A stretch of 64,000 bases of DNA. Source: Burkholderiales bacterium. GTDB taxonomy: Bacteria; Pseudomonadota; Gammaproteobacteria; Burkholderiales; Burkholderiaceae_C. The notes under the pieces were generated by a model. That model searched no databases. It worked only from the letters and a program-made list of their open reading frames with translations, and had not been told where the DNA came from. Shown piece by piece: positions 54,463 through 63,395 of this stretch (within the stretch, counting starts at the first letter, position 1; every line of letters starts with the position of its first letter). Made by a program: the position numbers and the translations under genes. The stretch spans positions 51,361 to 115,360 of the forward strand of contig CANGHK010000007.1 in NCBI GenBank assembly GCA_947453625.1, read 5' to 3'.

Positions 54463-54996
54463 ATGCAACTCACCAACCAACAAACCCTGCCTGTCAGCCA
54501 GGCCCAGGCCTGGGAGGCGCTCAACGACACCTCGCTGCTGCAGCAGGCCATCCCCGGCTGCGAGAGCCTGACGCCGGCCGGCGAGAACCAGTACGAGGTG
54601 CTGATCACCGCCGCGATAGGCCCGGTCAAGGCCAAGTTCAAGGGCAAGCTGCAGTTGGAGAACCTGCAGCCGCCGACCTCCTACACCTTGCGCTTCGAAG
54701 GCCAGGGCGGCGCGGCCGGCCATGGCAAGGGCAACGCCGAGATCCGCTTGGAGGCCGTGGGCCCGAACCAGACCGTGCTGCACTACACCGCGCATGCCAC
54801 CGTGGGCGGCAAGATCGCGCAGATCGGCTCGCGCCTGGTCGACATGGCGGCGCAGAAGATGGCCACCGAGTTCTTCGAGACCTTCAACACCAAGCTGCAG
54901 GAGCGCTATGCGGTGGTGGCCGCGCCGGTGGTCGCGCCGCCGCCAGGCCTGCTGGCGCGGCTGCTGGCGTGGTTCAAGAAGCTCTTCGGCGGCTGA
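54463..54996 (+). CDS. coxG: CoxG, SRPBCC-fold protein with C-terminal amphipathic helix
   Basis: Protein of 177 residues. The first 145 residues form a CoxG/SRPBCC domain (AWEALNDTSLLQQAIPGCES, RFEGQGGAAGHGKGNAEIRL). A short Val/Pro linker leads to LLARLLAWFKKLFGG, a strongly amphipathic basic helix suited to membrane binding. CoxG has been linked to tethering the enzyme to the membrane and handling quinone; a similar role is likely here. It follows coxE by 60 bases. Confidence 0.93.
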   Translation: MQLTNQQTLPVSQAQAWEALNDTSLLQQAIPGCESLTPAGENQYEVLITAAIGPVKAKFKGKLQLENLQPPTSYTLRFEGQGGAAGHGKGNAEIRLEAVGPNQTVLHYTAHATVGGKIAQIGSRLVDMAAQKMATEFFETFNTKLQERYAVVAAPVVAPPPGLLARLLAWFKKLFGG

Positions 54997-55100
54997 GCGG
55001 AAGGGACAGGCGGTCCGGGCCGGGCCGGATTCTGCTGACCCGCCTGATCGCCCACCCGAGGCAGCGTCAAGCCACCGGACCGGCTCCCTAGAATCGGGCC

Positions 55101-56249
55101 ATGAAAGCCCGCGGCGTCCACCTCCAGTACAGCTTCGAGACCGACGGCCAGCGCGGCGCGGCGTTGCACAACCCGCTGTTCGACCTGCTGTCGGCGGTGC
55201 ACGAGCATGGCTCCATCCAGCATGCGGCCAAGGCGCTGGGCGCGTCCTACCGCCACATCTGGGGCTTGCTCAAGCGCTGGGAAGAGACGATGGGCGAGCC
55301 GCTGGTGACCTGGTCGCAAGGCCAGCCGGCGCGCTTGACGCCTTTCGCCGACCGGCTGCTGTGGGCCGAGAAACGTGCCCGCACCCGGCTGACGCCGCAT
55401 ATCGAGGCGCTGCGCGCCGAACTGGAGCGGGTGCTGGCCGAGGCGCTGGACGGCAGCCAGCATGTGCTGACGATCTTCGCCAGCCACGACCTGGCCTTGC
55501 CGCTGCTGCGCGACCTGGGCCACCAGCAGCATGGCTTGCACATCGAGTTGCGTTTTGCCGGCAGCGTCGACGCGCTGCGGGCCCTGGCCCAGGGCCGCTG
55601 CCTGGTGGCGGGTTTCCATGTGCCACCGCTGCGCGGCGGGTCGGCCCAGTTCGCCGGCGCGATGAAGCCGCTGCTCAAGCCCGGCCTGCACAAGCTGATC
55701 GGTTGCCTGCGCCGCAACCAGGGCCTGATGGTGCGGCCGGGCAATCCGCTGCGCGTGCGTGGCCTGCCCGACCTGGCGCTGCCCGCCGGCCCCGACGGCA
55801 GCGCGGCGCGCTTCGTCAACCGCCAGAGCGGATCGGGCACGCGGCTGCTGATGGACCACTTGCTGGCCGAGCAGGGCATAGACCCGGCCAGCGTGCGCGG
55901 CTATTTCGACGCCCCCGAGGACAGCCACCTGGCGGTGGCCGCCGCGGTGGCCAGCGGCGTCGGCGATGTAGGGCCCGGCATCGAGGCGGCGGCGCGCCAG
56001 TTCGGCCTCGATTTCATCCCGCTGATCGCCGAGGACTATTACCTGGTCTGCCTGAAGGACGCGCTCGACCATCCGGCGGTGCACAAGCTGCGCCAGGCGC
56101 TGGAGAGTCCGGCCTGGCCGGCGGCATTGTCGGCGTTGCCGGGCTACGCGCCGGCGCGCAGCGGCGAGGTGTTGTCGCTGATCCAGGCCCTGCCCTGGTG
56201 GCATTACCGCGTGCCGCGGCATGCGGCCGAGGCGCAGGACTTGGGCTAG
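55101..56249 (+). CDS. ModE-like HTH regulator fused to a PBP-like ligand-binding domain
   Basis: Regulator of 382 residues. The N-terminal part (about 1-125) is a ModE/LysR-type winged helix (LLSAVHEHGSIQHAAKALGA then SYRHIWGLLKRWEE). The rest (about 130-370) is a PBP-like domain with FVNRQSGSGTRLLMDHLLAE and GVGDVGPGIEAAARQFGLDF, as in proteins that sense molybdate- or tungstate-like ligands or substrates. It ends the Cox block and is the only regulator between 39 and 56 kb, so it is a fair candidate to control tup, aor or cox genes; the target is not shown by the sequence. Confidence 0.88.
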   Translation: MKARGVHLQYSFETDGQRGAALHNPLFDLLSAVHEHGSIQHAAKALGASYRHIWGLLKRWEETMGEPLVTWSQGQPARLTPFADRLLWAEKRARTRLTPHIEALRAELERVLAEALDGSQHVLTIFASHDLALPLLRDLGHQQHGLHIELRFAGSVDALRALAQGRCLVAGFHVPPLRGGSAQFAGAMKPLLKPGLHKLIGCLRRNQGLMVRPGNPLRVRGLPDLALPAGPDGSAARFVNRQSGSGTRLLMDHLLAEQGIDPASVRGYFDAPEDSHLAVAAAVASGVGDVGPGIEAAARQFGLDFIPLIAEDYYLVCLKDALDHPAVHKLRQALESPAWPAALSALPGYAPARSGEVLSLIQALPWWHYRVPRHAAEAQDLG

Positions 56250-56394
56250 AGCGGTCCGTTTGCGCAGCCGGCGCTGCTCCGGTCCCCAACCACGGCAAGC
56301 TGCGCATCGAAGCGCGCAATCCTGTTCTTTGAATTGCTGAAAATCCCTTTCAGGAAAGCAACTTATGTGAAAATAAAAGTACGCAGATGAGCTC

Positions 56395-57612
56395 ATGTAC
56401 AACGCGCCCCACCAATTCGAACCCCTGATGCCCTCGGCGGCAAGGCAGGAACCCCTGCTGGCCAAGGCACATGACTTGGCGTTGGCCGCCACGGCACTGG
56501 CCAGTCAGCCCTTGGCAGCCGAGTTGCGTGGGTTGCTGCGGGCCATGAACTCGTACTACTCGAACCGCATCGAGGGGCAGCACACGCGCCCGTTCGAGTT
56601 GGCGCAGGCGCTGCGCAAGGATTTTTCGCAGGACGCGAAGCTCGCGGCGCGCCAGCGACTGGCCATCGCCCATATCGACACCGAGGCCGAACTCGAGGCT
56701 AGCTTTGTCGGGTCCGCGGGCGTCGCGGCGCTCTATGCCCCCGCCGCCGTGCAGGACATCCACCTCGCCCTGTTTTCCCGCCTGCCTGGCGCAGACCTCC
56801 AGACCGACGAGGGTGCCGCCATCGAACCTGGCCAGTTCCGGGTGCGCGAGGTCAGCGTTGGTCGCGATGTGGCGCCCGCGGCGGCCAGCTTGGGCGACTT
56901 CATCGGGCGCTGGGCTTCGTTCTATGGCCATGTTCGCCGCGGCGATGCGGCCTTGGTGGCCGTGGCTGCCGCGCACCAGCGCCTGGGCTGGATCCACCCC
57001 TTTGTCGACGGCAATGGTCGGGTCATGCGCCTGCACACGCACGCGGTGCTCAGCGCAATGGGCTACACCGGCGGCCTGTGGTCGCCGCTGCGAGGGTTCG
57101 CGCGCACGGTCGATCGCTACTACGCGCTCCTGGCCGCTGGCGACGAGCCGCGGCGTGGCGACCTGGATGGCCGGGGCACGCTCAGCGAGTCAGCGCTGGT
57201 GGACTGGATCGATTACGTGCTCGATGTCTGCCTGGACCAGGTCGGCTTCATGCGGCAAATGCTCAGCTTGGGTGCAATCGACCAACGCATCGCCGCCTGC
57301 CTGAGCTTCGAGCAGGCGTCCCTGAAGAGCGGCGTGCGGCTGGAGGCCCTGCGGCCGTTGCACTACTTGTTCGTGACGGGCATGGAGATCGAGCGCGGCG
57401 AGTTCAAGCGCATGACCGGCCTGGGCGAGCGCACGGCGGTCAACCTGCTGTCTGCGCTGGTCAAACGGGGTTTGCTGGTGAGCGACACCGTGCAAGGCAA
57501 GGTGCGGTTCGGCTTGCCCTTGCACGCGCTGCGGTTCTACTTCCCGGCGCTGTGGCCCGAGGCCGAGGCCGACATGGCCACGCAGTCGCCCCAGGGCTTG
57601 GACACCCGATAG
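56395..57612 (+). CDS. Fic-domain protein (adenylyltransferase family), class II
   Basis: Protein of 405 residues. The Fic motif IHPFVDGNGRVMRLH near residues 200-214 is complete, so AMP transfer to a target is expected. An N-terminal inhibitory helix with SNRIEGQ near 55-61 fits class II Fic proteins, which regulate themselves. The C-terminal part (MTGLGERTAVNLLSALVKRG then LLVSDTVQGKVRF) is a winged-helix domain. An AT-rich leader with a small hairpin (CTGAAA / TTTCAG near 56336) precedes it. No separate antitoxin gene is adjacent, in keeping with self-inhibition. Confidence 0.94.
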   Translation: MYNAPHQFEPLMPSAARQEPLLAKAHDLALAATALASQPLAAELRGLLRAMNSYYSNRIEGQHTRPFELAQALRKDFSQDAKLAARQRLAIAHIDTEAELEASFVGSAGVAALYAPAAVQDIHLALFSRLPGADLQTDEGAAIEPGQFRVREVSVGRDVAPAAASLGDFIGRWASFYGHVRRGDAALVAVAAAHQRLGWIHPFVDGNGRVMRLHTHAVLSAMGYTGGLWSPLRGFARTVDRYYALLAAGDEPRRGDLDGRGTLSESALVDWIDYVLDVCLDQVGFMRQMLSLGAIDQRIAACLSFEQASLKSGVRLEALRPLHYLFVTGMEIERGEFKRMTGLGERTAVNLLSALVKRGLLVSDTVQGKVRFGLPLHALRFYFPALWPEAEADMATQSPQGLDTR

Positions 57613-57729
57613 GTCGCCCATTCCCCGCACAGCGGTTTGCAGGTCAAGGCGGCAGCAAGGCTATCGATGGCCTCGCACTCATCTGGCGCGGAGAGCAGGC
57701 CGTCGGCCTGCCCTCGATCGGGCGCCTGC

Positions 57730-58695
57730 CTACCCGAGCGCCAACTCCGCCAGGCGCAGCGCGCCTTCCATGCTGCGGGCGCCACCGATGAACAGGTTCG
57801 AGTGGCAGAAGACGCTGTCGGGCACGCCCGTGACCGCAGCCAGTTCCTGGTTGCGCAGCCCGGCCCAGGTCTTGGGCAAGTCCAGCCTGGCAACGAAGGA
57901 GCCGAGCTCCACCGGCACGGTCTTGACCTGGTACTGCTCGCCCTCCGAATCGGGATAGATCACGAACCGGATGTCGGGCATCTCGTCCACCACCACATGC
58001 GTCCACGGCATGCCGCCCTCCTGAAGGTGGAGCACCCGTCCGTCCAGCAGCCGCGGCGCCCGACGCACGATGTCCAGCGACCTGAGCTGGGAGATCTTCT
58101 TGATGACGGCGCGGTCCAGAAATTTCCGGGTGATGGCCACCGCCTCGCGGAAACGCTTGTCCTGAAGTTCGGCTTTCGCCGCCGCCGTCAGCCCATGCTC
58201 CTCCATCCAGTTGGTGTTGAGCTGGGCGATCAAGGCCGACAGGCCGAAGATGCCGGGTGCGACGCTGCCCTGTCCGGTGTCGACGATGTCGAGGTATTGC
58301 ACCAGCGAGCCGTCCAGGGATCGCACGGTCTCGGCCACCGCGTCCGGATCCAGCGGGTTCCCGACGCTGCCGGCCAAAGCCTGCACATAGGCCGCGCCAT
58401 GCGCCGACCACACCAGGCCGGCGCTGGCATAGCCCACGCCGGCCGCGGGCTCACCGTCGACCTGGCGCGCCGGCCTGGCGCCGTCGAAGCCGCGCTGGTG
58501 GTGGTCGAAGCGTCCGCGCGCCGTGTCCCAGGTGCCGCCGACATCGACGGCGAAATCGGCGGCGTCGATCAGCGCGTCATGGCGGGTGCGGACCAGGGTG
58601 TGCGATGGATAAACGCCCATCAGGACGCCGACGCCAAACACGTCGTCGGCGTGGAAACTGCCACTGTGGGTGGCGATGGTCTTGTGATCGGTCAT
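57730..58695 (-). CDS. MYG1-family (UPF0160) DHH-type hydrolase
   Basis: Protein of 321 residues of the MYG1 family, related to DHH phosphoesterases; eukaryotic MYG1 is a 3'-5' RNA exonuclease. Marks are IATHSGSFHADDVFGVGVLM at the N-terminus, GRFDHHQRGFDGARPARQ with the DHH motif near 65, and SAGLVWSAHGAAYVQAL. Length agrees with the family. It stands alone, between the Fic gene (convergent) and the repeat-flanked toxin-antitoxin block. Role in bacteria is not established. Confidence 0.92.
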   Translation of the reverse strand: MTDHKTIATHSGSFHADDVFGVGVLMGVYPSHTLVRTRHDALIDAADFAVDVGGTWDTARGRFDHHQRGFDGARPARQVDGEPAAGVGYASAGLVWSAHGAAYVQALAGSVGNPLDPDAVAETVRSLDGSLVQYLDIVDTGQGSVAPGIFGLSALIAQLNTNWMEEHGLTAAAKAELQDKRFREAVAITRKFLDRAVIKKISQLRSLDIVRRAPRLLDGRVLHLQEGGMPWTHVVVDEMPDIRFVIYPDSEGEQYQVKTVPVELGSFVARLDLPKTWAGLRNQELAAVTGVPDSVFCHSNLFIGGARSMEGALRLAELALG

Positions 58696-58779
58696 CGGCC
58701 GATTTTAGGAGGCCGGTCGCTGCGCGCTGTGGGCGGGCGCCGCGCCGGGTGGCCTGGCGTGACGCGGCCTGCAAGGGCT

Positions 58780-58884
58780 TGCCTTATTTTGTTGCAGTTC
58801 CGGGAAATCCCAATCTTGACAAGGGCTTTCGGCGCCTGCCAGCAGGCATCGAACAGGGTTGTCCACAGAAGCTGTGGAGGGATG
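58780..58884 (+). repeat. Direct repeat copy 1 flanking the toxin-antitoxin block
   Basis: About 105 bases that match 60343-60447 in the same orientation. The right part is nearly identical (GGCGCCTGCCAGCAGGCATC, then GAACAGGGTTGTCCACAGAA and CTGTGGAGGGATG). It contains small inverted repeats (GCCTGCCAGCAGGC; TCCACAGaagCTGTGGA). The two copies enclose about 1.46 kb with all toxin-antitoxin genes. No terminal inverted repeats or transposase seen. Confidence 0.88.
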
Positions 58885-59021
58885 ATGGCCGGACAGTTGA
58901 CGCGGACAGCCCCCATCACCTTGCCATTGCAGCGCAAGGGCAGCGCCAATTGACACTCATTTGCCACCCAGTTGACAAAACGTACCGTTTGACGTACGCT
59001 TTTTGTCAAAGGAGTTGGAGC
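58885..59021 (+). promoter_or_regulatory. Promoter and operator of the yefM-yoeB operon
   Basis: TTGACA at 58972-58977, 17 bases, then TACGCT at 58995-59000 give a plausible promoter. An imperfect inverted repeat (TTGACAAAACGTAC ... GTACGCTTTTTGTCAA, 58972-59010) overlaps the promoter, as expected for autorepression by the YefM antitoxin with YoeB. GGAG lies 7-8 bases before the yefM ATG. Confidence 0.65.
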
Positions 59022-59264
59022 ATGACCATTCTCACGGCCAGCCAAGCGAGGGCGAATCTGTACCGCCTCATTGATCAGGCGGCGCAATCGCATCAGCCCG
59101 TCTTCATCACCGGTAAAAGATCTGGTGCGGTACTGGTTTCGGAAGAAGACTGGATGTCGATTCAAGAAACACTGTTCCTGCTGTCAGTCCCGGGCCTGCG
59201 GGAATCGATCAAGCAGGGCATGGCCGAACCGCTGAGCGAAAGCGCAAGGGAACTCGACTGGTGA
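59022..59264 (+). CDS. yefM: YefM/Phd-family antitoxin
   Basis: Antitoxin of 80 residues (MTILTASQARANLYRLIDQA). The N-terminal Phd/YefM fold binds the operator DNA (SQARANLYRLIDQAAQSHQP, FITGKRSGAVLVSEEDW) and the C-terminal helix, SVPGLRESIKQGM to the end, wraps the toxin. Start ATG at 59022; the 335-residue track form is an upstream read-through. It overlaps the toxin start by 4 bases (GTGA). Confidence 0.94.
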   Translation: MTILTASQARANLYRLIDQAAQSHQPVFITGKRSGAVLVSEEDWMSIQETLFLLSVPGLRESIKQGMAEPLSESARELDW

Positions 59265-59524
59265 GCTGGGAACTCGTCTACGCGAAGCAAGCGCAAAAGG
59301 ACGCGAAGAAGCTCTCTTCGGCTGGTCTGAGGCCGAAAGCCGAAGAACTGCTGGGTATTTTGAAACTGGATCCGTACCAGAATCCGCCGCCGTTCGAAAA
59401 GCTGGTGGGAGATTTGGGCGGCGCTTATTCCAGGCGAATAAATATTCAACATCGCTTGGTGTATGAAGTATTTGTAGCGGAAAAGACGGTGCGCGTACTT
59501 CGCATGTGGACCCATTACGAATAG
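59261..59524 (+). CDS. yoeB: YoeB/Txe-family mRNA interferase toxin
   Basis: Ribosome-dependent RNase of 87 residues. GTG start at 59261 (SWELVYAKQAQKDAKKLSSA) overlapping the antitoxin stop. Family marks are PFEKLVGDLGGAYSRRINIQ then HRLVYEVF, with the catalytic Glu, Arg and C-terminal His of WTHYE. The module seems complete and active. Confidence 0.94.
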   Translation: MSWELVYAKQAQKDAKKLSSAGLRPKAEELLGILKLDPYQNPPPFEKLVGDLGGAYSRRINIQHRLVYEVFVAEKTVRVLRMWTHYE

Positions 59525-59606
59525 CGATGGCTGGCAACAGCCGGCCGGTGCCGTTGCCCGTCACCCTGCTGGCCAAAACCCTTCGAAGTATCCTGGGCAG
59601 AAGATC

Positions 59607-59732
59607 ATGATGGTCGAAATCGAAGGCTATGCCGATCTCGTTCCTTTTGTTGAGGAGGACGACTATTTCTTTCTCAAGACGATCATCCCCAGCCGGAAGG
59701 CGACACGAGACTTCTTGGCAAGCAAGGAATAG
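59607..59732 (+). pseudogene. Truncated toxin (BrnT/DUF4258-like C-terminus)
   Basis: A 41-codon frame, too short for the ORF track: MMVEIEGYADLVPFVEEDDY followed by FFLKTIIPSRKATRDFLASK. The phrase G-Y-x-x-L-V-P-F-V-E ... F-L-K-T-I-I-P-S-R-K-A-T is, from memory, the conserved end of a toxin family whose partner resembles the next gene. The N-terminal half (usually about 45-50 residues) is absent upstream, so the toxin is probably dead and the antitoxin orphaned. It lies 4 bases before the antitoxin. Confidence 0.6.
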
Positions 59733-59736
59733 CGTC

Positions 59737-60036
59737 ATGAAACTTGATGAATATGAAGAGGAAGTGCTCAAGGCCCTTGAGTCCGGAAAGTTGGTTCCAG
59801 TGGCAACCAAGGTGGAACTGGAACGGATGCGACAAGCAGCGCGCGCAACGGCGATCAAAGATCAGCGGATAAATATTCGCCTCTCCACCGGCGATCTTCG
59901 CGATATTCAAGCGAAGGCGCTGCGGGAGGGGTTGCCCTATCAGGCGCTGATTGCCAGCGTTCTGCATAAATATGTCACTGGCAGGCTTGCAGAGCCTGTC
60001 AATGGCGCTCAAGGCGCTTCCAAAAGCGACGCCTGA
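59737..60036 (+). CDS. Antitoxin of the BrnA/CopG-like kind (orphaned)
   Basis: A 99-residue protein (MKLDEYEEEVLKALESGKLV) with a helical N-terminus and INIRLSTGDLRDIQAKALRE plus LPYQALIASVLHKYVTGRL, a ribbon-helix-helix-like DNA-binding end. The pattern is that of antitoxins encoded after BrnT-like toxins. The ATG at 59737 is preferred over the longer track start, which overlaps the toxin remnant. With its toxin truncated it may be a leftover or act only as a repressor. Confidence 0.8.
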   Translation: MKLDEYEEEVLKALESGKLVPVATKVELERMRQAARATAIKDQRINIRLSTGDLRDIQAKALREGLPYQALIASVLHKYVTGRLAEPVNGAQGASKSDA

Positions 60037-60042
60037 TCGGGT

Positions 60043-60073
60043 AGGGGCCTGGAGCGTCTGACTCCCGGCCCCT
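60043..60073 (+). terminator. Hairpin after the orphan antitoxin
   Basis: AGGGGCC-T-GGAG / CTCC-C-GGCCCCT, two stems of 7 and 4 bp with one mismatch and a 7-base loop, 6 bases after the stop codon. No T-tract follows. It probably closes the toxin-antitoxin transcript. The remaining stretch to 60342 shows no gene. Confidence 0.5.
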
Positions 60074-60342
60074 GCACCGCCCACCGGGAGGTGCCGCGGT
60101 GCGCGGCCCAAGCCAGTCGGTTCGCTCGCCGAAGCCAAGCCCATCCTGAATCCCATCGCCCTGCGCCTTGGAGGACCACCGGTTCTCGAGGACGCGAGCG
60201 CTGCGGCCTGGGTTGGTCAGCAGCGCTTGCCTGGCTGATCGATTCGACGGCGCGGGTGCAGCCCGACGCGATCCCTGGGCCTGCCGATCAGGCCTTGCTG
60301 GGCGCAGGCCTGCGCGCATCCTGACGCAGCCGGCCCGGCTGC

Positions 60343-60447
60343 TGCATTTTTTTGATGCAAGGGCTGGAAATCCCAAGCCTGACAAGGGCTTGCAGCGCCT
60401 GCCAGCAGGCATCGAACAGGGTTGTCCACAGAAACTGTGGAGGGATG
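60343..60447 (+). repeat. Direct repeat copy 2 flanking the toxin-antitoxin block
   Basis: Second copy of the 58780-58884 element, same orientation; differs at a limited number of positions, mostly in the left third. It contains GTTGTCCACAGAAACTGTGG, a dyad with a TTGTCCACA word resembling a DnaA box (TTATCCACA). The element may be a dispersed intergenic repeat of the genome. Confidence 0.88.
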
Positions 60448-61061
60448 GCTTGGCGCCACACCCGATCGGAAACTCATTTCCGGTATCTTGCTGATCAAAT
60501 CATCGTTTTCTCTCTACGCAGCGCGCATACTGCATGAACTGATCGAACAACAGCGAGGGACGGATGCGCTACTTGAGACGGTTGAGCATGGCCTGGGTGG
60601 TCGCTGCGGGATCGGTGTTGGCTGGACTGGCTGTGGATGACATAACGGCCACGGTCGTCAGGACTGTGCGGTGCCCTCGCGACGGTGGCAACCGCAGGCG
60701 CATGGCAGCGATGCGATGCGCAGCCCAGAATCTGGCGCAGGTTTCGGCGGGGCGTTTTCATGTCCAGGCTGAACCGATTGGATCACCGAAAAGTAGCCAT
60801 ATGCATTCTCGAAATTTATCTATATAAATATGCATTTATATATACTCTCACTGAGTCGGGTACCAGTCACCAACGCCATCCGCTTCGTGCCGGTACGCGC
60901 CAAGCCTCGTCCGGGCCTTCACGTCAAACCTCATCTTCACTGTGCATTCAAGGCTGGTCGGTTAAGCACGGTGGATTAAGAGTGTTTCCCAGCCCGATCT
61001 TCGTCGGCAATTATCGGGCTAATTCAGTGGCGATGAAATTGCAAGCTTTACAACGGCACAA
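60448..61061. other. Composition boundary without a clear gene
   Basis: A 614-base gap. The left part is GC-rich; from about 60780 the DNA turns AT-rich (for example aaatttatctatataaatatg near 60806), and stays AT-rich to the end of the window. A frame at 60564-60827 (MRYLRRLSMAWVVAAGSVLA, with a GAGG 7 bases upstream) could be a small exported protein, but the later half looks random; I give it low weight. The AT-rich stretch probably holds the promoter of the protease gene. Confidence 0.4.
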
Positions 61062-63263
61062 ATGACCAAACATCTATTTCCTATAGTGCTTCTGTTGCTG
61101 TCCTCACTCGCCGGCGCGCAGGATCCCGTAACCCCAAGAGCAGCCAATCCTCTAGGTTTCCTTATCAATATTTTTTCGCCTAAACCGGCCGCATTGGCTA
61201 AGCTACTAGATGAGAAGAAGTTGGCTGATGCCGACGCATACTTGGCCACAGAGCGAAAATACTTTTTAGTTGACAACAAGGCTGAGCAGATTGAATTATT
61301 GCGTCGTGCGAGCTCAGCCTTTAATGCTATGTATGAGCCTGAATTTGAGCGCGCACTTTCGGATCTCGCAAATGTCACGCTTGCTCCTTCGGATGGTTGG
61401 CGGCGCCAGAAGGGGATAATCCGAACTGCTGAAGCGTTGATCAGCGACTACAACGCCCTGCAGATATCGTCTATTCCGGAGTTTCGTTCCAAGAGAATTT
61501 TGGACTTTGAAGCAGCTATAAACGCAAAAAAGTTTAGTATCGTTCTGGCAGCCGCCACCGAATTCTCAACGTTCGACCACACCAAGGATTTAGATTTTTT
61601 CGCGGAATACCCTGTATCTTTGGCTGAGGATTTCTTGACCGCAAATACGACCGCGCTCCAATCGTACATTTCATCGCTATCGACTGATTACGTAATACAA
61701 CTCAAAAATAAATATGGCGGCAGAGATCAGAGTGGCATTAAATTCAATGATGCCTTGTTGACCCGATTCCTTCAGTTAAGTCTTCCGGAAGGCCCGAGCT
61801 CAAGCTCAATGGTCAATCTAGTTTCGACAATTAAAAGGGCTAGGGCAGCAGGGTTTATCGTTTCCCGACTGCCTGATTCACAGGTGGCATTTGTCGAAGC
61901 TAATAGCAAGTCTTTGCTGGCAGAAGGACAAATTGAATTCCCCACTGTTGTCGCGATGGATTTACCTTTTGAGTCGAAAAAAATCGAACTAGATTCATTT
62001 TTTGACTTCACGGCCGATAAAAGCGCTAAATACATTGTGGTCTTAGATGTTGCCGTAGCCAAGGCGACACGCAAGGTAATCGCAAAAACCGATTCATCGT
62101 CGCGATTCATTTCTGGCAGACATAGCGAGCCAAATCCCCAGTATGAAGATGCACGAAGCAGGGTATACCAAGCGCAAAATGAATTGGCGCGAATGAATTC
62201 GCAGCAAACCGCAGGGCTTGCTGCTGCGATTTTGCAAGGCATTGCGCAAGGCATTGCCACCAACAATCTCAACATGGCTCGTCAAGCACTGAGTAATACG
62301 CCAATGATGCTGCAAGTGGACGATTTTCAAAGCTATAATTATAGCTACTCTGAAGTTCGCGCTGCACGTTACGTGACTGCTAATTACATCGTGATTGACA
62401 AAAGCGGCAATAGGTACTTCAAGGGTACGGTTGATGTTTCAGACAACAAATCATTTCAGGTTGCCTATAATATTCATGACAAAGACCCGGAAGGAAGTTC
62501 AATTTCTTCGCGGTACGCCAGCGAAGGAGATATAGCAAACTATGAAAAGTCACCAATGCCGTTGCCTGTTTCTCTCTTGATTGAGGACTACCTAAAACAC
62601 GAAGTAGAAAGCAAACAGCTGGTTAATATGGTTGCGCTACGTGAAGAAATGCTTGCCGACAAAAATAAGGCTTTGGCTGCATACAAGAGTACTCAATACG
62701 CCGCCACTCCTGTGAATGACGCTCGGTTCCAGTCCGTAGTCGTTGTGAGCAATCCCAAGGGTGCAATCGGAGCTGGTTTCTTCGTCACTCCTGATTTAGT
62801 GTTGACGAATTTTCATGTTATCGAAGGTTCGCAGTTTATCGAGATGAGACTTTTTAATGGACTTGAGACCTTCGGTAAGGTCGTAAAGACAGATGTGCGT
62901 CTAGACCTTGCTCTGATCAAGGTACAGACGCGAGGTGTTCCTGTGTCCTTTTATCAGGGCAATACGCTTGACCTTGGTGCGACGGTTGAAGCCATCGGAC
63001 ATCCCAAAGGACTGACGTTCACAATTACTCGGGGAATCGTAAGCGCGGTCAGGCGGCGTCCAAGTGTCTTCGGTGTAGGTGGTAAGGAGGTACTGTTCGT
63101 CCAGACAGACGCTGCTATCAACCCAGGCAACTCTGGAGGTCCACTCTTCATTGGTGAGAAACTCATTGGAGTCAACAACAACAAGATGGTCGCCGGAAGC
63201 GAGGGTCTTGGGTTCTCGATTCACTATTCCGAGGTAAGTGATTTTCTGAAAGAGTCCAACTGA
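61062..63263 (+). CDS. Secreted protein with C-terminal trypsin-like (S1C/HtrA-type) protease domain
   Basis: A 733-residue exported protein. A signal peptide (MTKHLFPIVLLLLSSLAGAQ) is followed by about 520 residues of unknown, mostly helical sequence. The C-terminal 180 residues form an HtrA-like protease: VLTNFHVIEG (His near 585), RLDLALIKV (Asp near 616) and AAINPGNSGGPL (Ser near 691). A PDZ domain is not seen. The gene is clearly AT-richer than the backbone and uses AT-ending codons, which suggests horizontal transfer. A secreted neighbour follows at 63396. Substrate unknown. Confidence 0.88.
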   Translation: MTKHLFPIVLLLLSSLAGAQDPVTPRAANPLGFLINIFSPKPAALAKLLDEKKLADADAYLATERKYFLVDNKAEQIELLRRASSAFNAMYEPEFERALSDLANVTLAPSDGWRRQKGIIRTAEALISDYNALQISSIPEFRSKRILDFEAAINAKKFSIVLAAATEFSTFDHTKDLDFFAEYPVSLAEDFLTANTTALQSYISSLSTDYVIQLKNKYGGRDQSGIKFNDALLTRFLQLSLPEGPSSSSMVNLVSTIKRARAAGFIVSRLPDSQVAFVEANSKSLLAEGQIEFPTVVAMDLPFESKKIELDSFFDFTADKSAKYIVVLDVAVAKATRKVIAKTDSSSRFISGRHSEPNPQYEDARSRVYQAQNELARMNSQQTAGLAAAILQGIAQGIATNNLNMARQALSNTPMMLQVDDFQSYNYSYSEVRAARYVTANYIVIDKSGNRYFKGTVDVSDNKSFQVAYNIHDKDPEGSSISSRYASEGDIANYEKSPMPLPVSLLIEDYLKHEVESKQLVNMVALREEMLADKNKALAAYKSTQYAATPVNDARFQSVVVVSNPKGAIGAGFFVTPDLVLTNFHVIEGSQFIEMRLFNGLETFGKVVKTDVRLDLALIKVQTRGVPVSFYQGNTLDLGATVEAIGHPKGLTFTITRGIVSAVRRRPSVFGVGGKEVLFVQTDAAINPGNSGGPLFIGEKLIGVNNNKMVAGSEGLGFSIHYSEVSDFLKESN

Positions 63264-63395
63264 AGGTGCCTCTACCCATACCTTGGGTGAATTGTATTAA
63301 TAATACCTCGCTTCTTGGTGGGCACTAAATAATTCTCTTGGGTTTTGCGCGATTATTTCGCAAGTAAAAATTTGTGAAGCACAAAATATAAATTT

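Noticed and set aside
60564-60827. Small exported protein
   Set aside because: Signal-like start and weak ribosome binding site, but the second half has random composition; kept only as a note in the intergenic entry.
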